This document shows positions 50,501 to 59,500 of a DNA stretch of 64,000 bases, piece by piece. The number at the start of each line of letters is the position of its first letter. The stretch's first letter is position 1. A model generated the notes under the pieces. That model saw nothing but the letters and a program-made list of their open reading frames with translations. It ran no database searches and was not told where the DNA came from. Source of the DNA: Siphonodentalium dalli (taxonomy: Eukaryota > Mollusca > Scaphopoda > Gadilida > Siphonodentaliidae); assembly GCA_032622095.1 (NCBI GenBank), contig CP136063.1, forward strand, positions 91,059,980-91,123,979, written 5' to 3'. The translations under genes were made by a program, and so were the position numbers.

Positions 50501-53500
50501 CGCAATTCAGAAGAAGGGTATAAATGCGCCCATAATATAATCGTAAGTTGGGTTTTTCACAAACAAAATGTCATTGGATAAAATGGACGAGTGCAAATTT
50601 TAGCACCCGTGAATTTAAAATTGCGAGTGCATACGGGTGCGAGAGCAATCGCTCCCCTCTCATGGTAAGGACTGAATCTCAATGCAATACACAACATATT
50701 ATGAACATAACAGATGGAACTTTTTCATTTAAGCATGCCTCAACAATGAATAATTATGTAATAGAATTAGAATCTGGAATATTAGCTAAGAGAACTTTAC
50801 CTCCAGACAATATTCTTCGATTGGATGATGCACTTTGTGGCCCCTGTATGACCTCTGTGAGAAGAAACAGTTCTGGCATATATGGAAATTAAAACACTTC
50901 AGACATCGGTACCTGAAATAAAGCGCAGTATGAAAATAAAAATGTTTAGACTTTCTGAGTAATTCATAGTGGTGATCTATCATTTGGAGAAAAAAATTAC
51001 ATTTGGCAAAGTTTTTGGGCCAATCCAAACCATGAAGCTAAATGTAGTATTCTATTTCACTCCTACTTCCAGGTTGAAATAAAAGGTGGCCTTTTTGGGA
51101 TGATGGCTTTTAATTTTAGAAGGAAGAAATAAAATTCTGGCAACAATCATTGACTTAAATTTCATACAGACTTGAAATTAACCTACGTTTTCTCAAATGT
51201 GAACCACATATCAAGAAATTCTGTTGAATATTGTTATCATATGGACAACCAAAAATCATTTGCGAATTCAAAGTAAACAAAGAGCATCGCTTGGTCATGG
51301 CAAAATACGCCCTTTAGCCAATTCGAATTGTTATATCGTAAAATATAACAACAATTTGAGCTTACAAAGAATATCTGATATACCACTAATTTCAATGCCA
51401 AAATGTGGTCAAATTCTAATTCGAAATAGGGCCGTAACTCATGTGAAAATAATTGGACAGAACCCATATTCGAACTTGGCCTGTATTTCTAGCTGGGAAA
51501 CACACATTCCAGCTTTGGTTCAGCTTAAAAAATCCAAACAGGAGTTATTGGTCAGAAAACAAAATGTTATGAAATTGGTCAAATTCTAAGTCGAAAAAGG
51601 GCCGTAACTCATGTAAAAATAATTGGACCGAACCAGAGCTGTTAATTTTCACAGATTCTCCATGAGACTCCCGGATTCGCCTCAGAATTTAAGCAAAATA
51701 AAAGAAACTCATAATTCTACAGATGCAAAGACATGCTGATTATAATAGTCCTTCAAAAAAAAATTCACGGGACAATTAAGACAGATGAATATTATAAAGA
51801 ATAGGAACACATATTTTAATATTTATTTTATTTACTAGTATAACAGTTTTGGTTTGATGGCACAAATATATTATAAGGAAATTTGAATTGGTTACATGCC
51901 ATCTGATAGATATGTATAATAGATAGAGTAATCTTACCTGAAACCAATAATAGGACTCTGTTTACAAATATTGCACTTAACATCATGAACAACTGTAAAG
52001 AAACAACAAGTAAAACTATTATGTGAAAATAAAGAATGAAACCATAACAAGGTAAATCTCAGTTTTCTTTAACCCTTCCATGACTGGAGCTGCGCTGGTG
52101 CAGCATTAAAGATCCTGTGCCAGTGCATTCTCTTATACACGCGAGTCTTCCATAGGGAGCACTAGCTTACAAGGTAAATATTGTTAGGCCAATATATTCT
52201 CTTATAAATGCGAGGCTCCCTATGGCCATAATGGGAGACTCGCATATATAAGAGAATGCATTGGCACAGGGTTTTCGCAAAATTTCAGGAAGTTCCCTTC
52301 ATGGAAGGATTAATTATTTTATGTTTTATAAACTGGCAGAAAATGCTACATTGAAAAATGATGCTCAAGAAGTTATAATCCTTCATCATGAAAAGATGAT
52401 AGAAGAGATAAAGATAATGGCAGAAACAGAAACAATAGTTTTTGCCAATGTTTCACCCTTTCAGTTATATACATATACATTGGAATGGTTTATTATTCTC
52501 CTGGAGGGATGTTCAGGAAGTATAAGTAGACGACACACAGACGAGCAAATAATACAAGTGCAGAAGGATTCCTATTCATTGGTGGGAAATGATCAAATAA
52601 TAAGTTCAACAAACAGCCTATGGTCGTTTGTTGAACTTATTATCTGAACATTTCCTTAGGGGACTACTCATCAATGAGTATTTAGTATAAAGGGTTAATA
52701 AAGTTGCATCATGTAAATGTTTGCAGTAACATAATACTTTCTTCCAATTTTCTAAAAAAAAACAGCAAAACCGACTAGTCCAGAGAATGTTCAGTTCCAA
52801 GAGGATTTCCCACAATGTGTAACCAATGACATGTGTGATATTTATAACTAAAATGCTTACTGTTTTCTGAAGCTGTTACTCTGTGTAAAGTTGGTAACCA
52901 GACCAACATCTGTGGTTCCATAGTCAGCCATCGACAGAAAGATTCCTCGGACACACCAAAACTGTTAGGTACCTAAATCAAATAGACATGATTAGCCCTG
53001 CGTCAGAAAGATTCCTCGGACACACCAAAACTGTTAGGTACCTAAATCAAATAGACATGATCAGCCATGGTCAGAAAGATTCCTCGGACACACCAAAACT
53101 GTTAGGTACCTATATCAAATAGACATGAATAGCCATGGTCAGAAAGATTCCTCAGACACACCAAAACTGTTAGGTACCTAAATCAAATAGACATGATCAG
53201 CCCTGGTCAGAAAGATTCCTCGGACACACCAAAACTGTTAGGTACCTAAATCAAATAGACAATAATAGCCATGGTCAGAAAGATTCCTCGGACACACCAA
53301 AACTGTTAGGTACCTAAATCAAATAGACATGATCACCCCTGGTCAGAAAGATTCCTTGGACACACAAAAACTGTTAGGTAACTAAATCAAAGACATGATC
53401 AGCCATGGTCAGAAAGATTCCTCAGACACACAAAAACTGTTAGGTACCTAAATCAAAGACATGATCAGCCATGGTCAGAAAGATTCCTCAGACACACCAA

Positions 53501-56500
53501 AACTGTTAGGTACCTAAATCAAATAGACATGATCAGCCATGGTCAGAAAGATTCCTCAGACACACCAAAACTGTTAGGTACCTAAATCAAATAGACATGA
53601 TCAGCCATGGTCAGAAAGATTCCTCAGACACACCAAAACTGTTAGGTACCTAAATCAAATAGACATGATCAGCCCTGGTCAGAAAGATTCCTTGGACACA
53701 CAAAAACTGTTAGGTAACTAAATCAAAGACATGATCAGCCCTGGTCAGAAAGATTCCTCACACAAATGGTTGGGTATGTAACAAGCCTGAGTTTAGTGTG
53801 CCTGTCATTTGCAGAATGAGGTCCCCAGAGGGTGAATTTAGTGATGCTATCCCGCTCATTATGCTTAGGCCTCTTCTTTCTTTAGCATTATCAAACTTTC
53901 TTTATTATAAAATTTCTATAGAAACTTCTTCACACATATTCTATTTCTTTTTTAGTTTAATTTCTCTATATCCCAAAAATGGCAGATGACACATTGCATA
54001 ATTGAGGTTCTCAATAGGTGTACAACACAATATTCACCATTTGGGAACCTCAATCTGAGTATATGTCTCCCACAGCAGGTGAGGCCATGCAGAATGAGGT
54101 CCCCAGAGGGTGAAATTAGTGATGCTAGCTTGCTATGCGGGATAGCATCACTAAATTCACCATCTGGGGACCTCATTCTGCAAATGACAGGCACACTAAA
54201 TTCAGGCTTGCTTTCCAAGATACAATAAAAATGAGCACTTGAGTATGCTAAATTTATAACAAGAGACCAAAATATCGGGGAAAATATATCTTTGTTTACA
54301 TTTTATACATGCGTTACTGGTACAGTCAATTCCGCTTTATTGCATAGCGTCGGTGCATGGCCTTTCCCATGCATATAACCGAATATGCATAAAGCCGAAA
54401 TCACCCCATCACCCCATTTGAGGTTCTTAAGATTGTTTAGTTTGTACAGTACGTAGTACCACGAAATGGCGAAATAGCGAAATCATTAGATTGCTGTATC
54501 ATATTGTCATCTCATACCTTGTTGTAAATTACTATTATGTCAATAAACTGATTCATTAACATCTTTATTTGTTGTTACATGTATAAAATGATTACATACC
54601 ATCATTATCACACACAAAAAACATTAAGAAAAAAACCCATTTCAAAACGTGTTGTTTAATTTCTCCCATCCCATAATTTCTATAGATAGATAAATACATT
54701 GTATGGGAGGCCAGACCAAACACATTCCTTGTTATTTCCATTACAGAATGGATTTGTATTTAAACGAACATGATAAAAACAGCAAAAACAACAATTACTT
54801 GTTGCTGATTCCCTCGGTCACCTGCATGGGCATTATCGGAACGGTATATTCAGCGTCATCATCAGATTCTGCATCGGGAGCTGCGGGTCGGTTAAAACCC
54901 GAGAATAAATCATAGTGAACCATTGTTACACTAATGAGTTGAAATCGTTGAATAAACACGACACACATGGTGTTGGGATGAGAAACAAAGACAGTGTTGT
55001 TTTAGCCTTTGTGTGTAATTTGGGGAAACAGTGATGTCAACCAGTTGTTCAGTTAATGATAAGCCATCCCGTTATTTCTATACTAAATATGTAAACATGT
55101 TTCTATTCATTAAATTATTGTCGGTAATTCCCGTATCTATAGTCTATAGTAGTCTATAGTTTATATCAATGTTCAGATTTAATCCGATTAGGAAAATATT
55201 AAACCCGGTGCTTTATTCGTGATCCGTTGTCCACATAGAGGATGTTACAATAGCGACTAATTGCATGTTTAACAAAAGCCAGTAAGTGTAATTAATTAAC
55301 AGTACAAAATGTACTGACAAAAGACAGTTGTATTTCTGCTGGTATGGAAAAGCACGTGTTTATACTGTAAAACGTTAACAAAATGTAGTTTAAAAATATT
55401 AATGTCGATAACCTTTATTTTTGTTTCGAGTGTCTAACGTTGACGCAGTTTGGAAAACATGGTTGTTGAATGACAAGTTTCCCCTTCTGTCCCATTATTA
55501 TACCCACTGTGTGTTTACATAACGAGGAAGCCAGTTCTTTGTGGTTGGCCACATGTAGGAACATACCGACGTTGTCACTGAACACGAAAAATGTTTTTAC
55601 AGTACGGTTGTTGGACAGGCGTGCTTTGCACCCGCACGCGACTCATGTTTACCGCGTTTTCAGCTATACGCCGTTAGAGATTGGGTTCTAAATGAGATTT
55701 TAAGATTGAAATGTTTCGAAACAGGAAATGTTTGAACAGAAGCATGTTAGAAGAAATAGAAAAGCACATTAGTTTCGGTTTCGGTTTCGTAATTGGCTTC
55801 CTTGTTGGTGGAATTCCCGGGAAAATCTTCCTTTCACTTTGAATCCTCAGAATTGCAACTGGAACTTCAGGTTTTTACAAACGTTTACAAACTCAACAAA
55901 CAACCAAATAAATATACAAATTTAAATAAATCATGCAATTCAAAAATAAATATGGAAACATATAGGAAATGTGTGTCAACAGAAGCTTGTTAATGAGAAG
56001 AGATAGAAAACCACGTGTGTTATGAAATCGATAATTGCCGTCTTCGCTCGCGATGGTCATCTTCATCAACTTTGTATTAAGTTTTCCCATAAAATACGTT
56101 TTTCAAGGTAAATAGTTTTACAAATTGCTATAATTTCGGCAGCATGAGGTGACTTTTTACCCCTTCTCATCAACATTTTTGGCGATTTTCGTATGCATAA
56201 AAACGGAATAGAGTCCGACCCTTATGCAAATAAACGATTAAAAAATAGTCTTTTTATGAGAAAATGGTTTGGTGCATGCATATTTTATGCAAATAGCCGA
56301 AATATGCATTTAAACGATATGCAATTAACTGGAATTGACTGTAGTGACACACAAACAAGGCATGCATCTTTGACTGGTTTCTTCAGAAGAAACTCACCAT
56401 TTTAAAACAGCTTGCTAGCGCTGGACCAGTGTTCTTGCCGAATGATTTACATTCTTTGAGGAACTCAGGAATCTGAAAATAATTAAGTGCAGATATATAT

Positions 56501-59500
56501 AGAATGGAGCAAGACGATCTGATCAAAATGACCCCAAAAATTCAATTACAAAAATATTTTAACTTCAAACATCTTTCTGGGATCTGGCCGCCAGCTTTAA
56601 GCAAGTCAAGTTCTCCCCATTTCTGAAAGATGTCTATGTCAACATCTTGTGTTATGTTGACACATTTAAGTAATACCTGAATCAAGACTTTCTTCAATCA
56701 CTACAATCCACATCCAGTTTCTATGCCCATATCAAAAGATCGCAGAAGTTTGAACTAAGTGTACTGTATTTCACGATCACATTCTTATGGTATCATCAGA
56801 TGATGCTTGATCAAAGTATGATCCTTTTTTTTCAATGTATAACATGGATTATTAAGAGTCGTTAACTTAAGACATCAGAAGTTTCAAGTTAACCCTTTGA
56901 GTGCCAGGGGCCGATCTCATCGGCTCTAAACCTACAAAATAAGTCTGTTAAAGAATATAAGAATAAATTATTATAATTGTAAAACATTGTAAAAAAAATT
57001 GAATTTGTTTTGGGTATGCTTAAGCATGCTATAGCGAATTTAAAAACAAACTGGTTAAAACCTTAGGGGCATGTTATAACTCAAAACTATCACCAAGTAT
57101 TCGTAGTAATAATTTTGATGCCCAAAAATTATTAAAATTGTAAAAAATTGTAAAAAATAATAACAAATGATGAAAAATTGTTAGGCCAATGCATTCTCTT
57201 ATATATGCGAGGCGACCTATGGTCGACTCGCATATATAAGAGAATGCATTGGCACAGGGTATATGGGTTGATACAAAAATCGACCTGGCACTTAAAGGGT
57301 TAAGGAAGCTGAGATGTTTTATAATGAACTAACCTTGACTAAATCCTCCAGGAAGCATTTGAGATCCTTTCTGCACAGGTATGAACTAGGATCACACATC
57401 TCATTGAAGAAAACTATAAAAGATTGATTACTCTTACAATTGATAGAAAGCTAACATTAAGTCAATCCTTGTTTATCTGTCAATGTTCAAGTTGTATCAT
57501 ATTTTTACAGAAATAATAATATATTAGTGGTCTACTGGCCTGAGTACGAATTGTATAAAAACAAGAAGATAGCTGGGATGTGGCTAAATATGCCTGTTGT
57601 AAAATTGTTATTAAATCAGGTGAATTCTAAGTTGAAAAAGGGCTGTAGTTCATGTAAAATTAATTGCATGGAGCCCATATTCGAACTTGGACTATACATT
57701 TGGCTGAGAAACACACACAACAACTTCCAAACTGGAGGTATCGGTTAGAAACAAAAATGTTATGAAATCGGACAAATTCATTGAAAAAAGGCTGTAACTC
57801 ATGTAAAAATGAGTTACATTTTTTTCCAAAGGGCAAATAAAAACTAGATGGAGACTTGAAAAGAAGACTCTTTGATTTTTAGATATATACAAAGTAATAG
57901 TACATTTTTCCTATACAATTTGGCATTCAAATTCACCAAATTTTCTGGACTATATTTTGCAGAGTAAAATTCGGTCCAGATCAGCTTCCCATCTAATTAT
58001 TGATGTACGTGTCTGCAGCATAATGCAGAACAATCTTCAACACAAATTTAATATATGAACACAAGACATGGGTAGCAGGGAGTCTTACTACTGACATGTT
58101 GATTTTTGGGCTAGCTTAGCATCTATTTTGATACTTTCAGGAGCATGTTTTGGCTACCTCGGAATCAATTTATCATACTTACATGTGTATTTGTGGGCTA
58201 GCTTGGCAGAACACAACACACATAGTATAATCTTGAAAGACTGTAACCTAATCTTCCCCTTCCTGTTCCTGGATTAAAAAATTGTAAAAGACAGAGAAAA
58301 TTAAATATTGTAAATTTAGTCAAATATTGCAATTGAGTTAGTGTAGAAGAAATGTAAAAGTAAATCCCTCTGCCAATTCTAGGAAAGTATATTAAACTCT
58401 CAAGAGTTTTACAATTTATTGAATAGTTATTAACTTGTTGCTAAGTCCCAAAATTGTCACTGTTATACATCATAGCATGCCTATTTCTTTTTGTATCATA
58501 AAAACTTGTATAATAAAAAAAATTCTGGCTCTTTTAAAGAATATCTGACCATATATCCTGTTATCTGCAGAAATCATCAAGCTACACTTGGAAAAAAGTG
58601 TGGTAGGAAAGTGTGCTATGTATAAGAGAATTATGGGATGAAACTGTAATAAGCCGCATCTATCACGACCAATGTCAGTAGCTGATAAACAACAAAAGAA
58701 ACTTAGTGCGGCCCTGAACCAACTCCTTTATTCACAAAATAACTGTACTAGAGTAATTATAATACTCACTTATCATAGACATTAAGGACGAGATTCTGGA
58801 CGAGTTCAGCATACATCTCGACATCTTCCTCAGAGATGTGATGCCGACTGATGCTCGAGTATAAATCACAGAGTATGACTAGAATATCTGCATGTGAGAT
58901 GTGGTCACGGCAACTCTCAGAGAAACTGTAATCCTCAAACACCTCCTCCAAACAGGATAGGTCAATCAGGTTCACTGGAAACGAAAGAGTACTTAATACC
59001 AGTGAATATTCCCTCATTATTATACATTAAAGGCCTTAAATAATCCACTCCTTAACCACAGCAGTATTATGGGTAATTTTTCAGGATTTAGTTGGAAATA
59101 TGGCTTGTTGTCATTCATCGGAAATCTCACTGAGAGCTTTCCGATGGATGGCAACAAGCCATATTTAAAAAAAAATTACCCATAATTCTGCTGTGGTTAA
59201 AGAGTCGATTATTTAGAGCATTACTGTGGAGGAATATATCACACAAAGTTTTCTTTAAGCATGACAAAATCTTCATTCATAGTTTGCACGTTTGATCTGG
59301 GAATTCTCAGATAGCCAGTTTCATGTTTGTTCCGTAATGAAACCACACCAACTTTATTTTTAAAACTTACACTTGAGTTTCTTTTGAATGTGCCGCAGCT
59401 TGAGAGCTGTCCTGTAGGCTGCATAGCAGCATTTATTAAACTCATCTGAAAAAAGATAATATCATATAAAACTTAATCTGTCTCTTCGGTTTTATCTGGT

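Noticed and set aside
50548-50892. Plus-strand ORF of 114 codons
   Set aside because: It overlaps the ZZ exon on the opposite strand and has no splice or family support.
52924-53775. CRISPR-like regular repeats
   Set aside because: Units are directly contiguous without variable spacers, the genome is eukaryotic, and the unit is clearly copied from the adjacent exon border.
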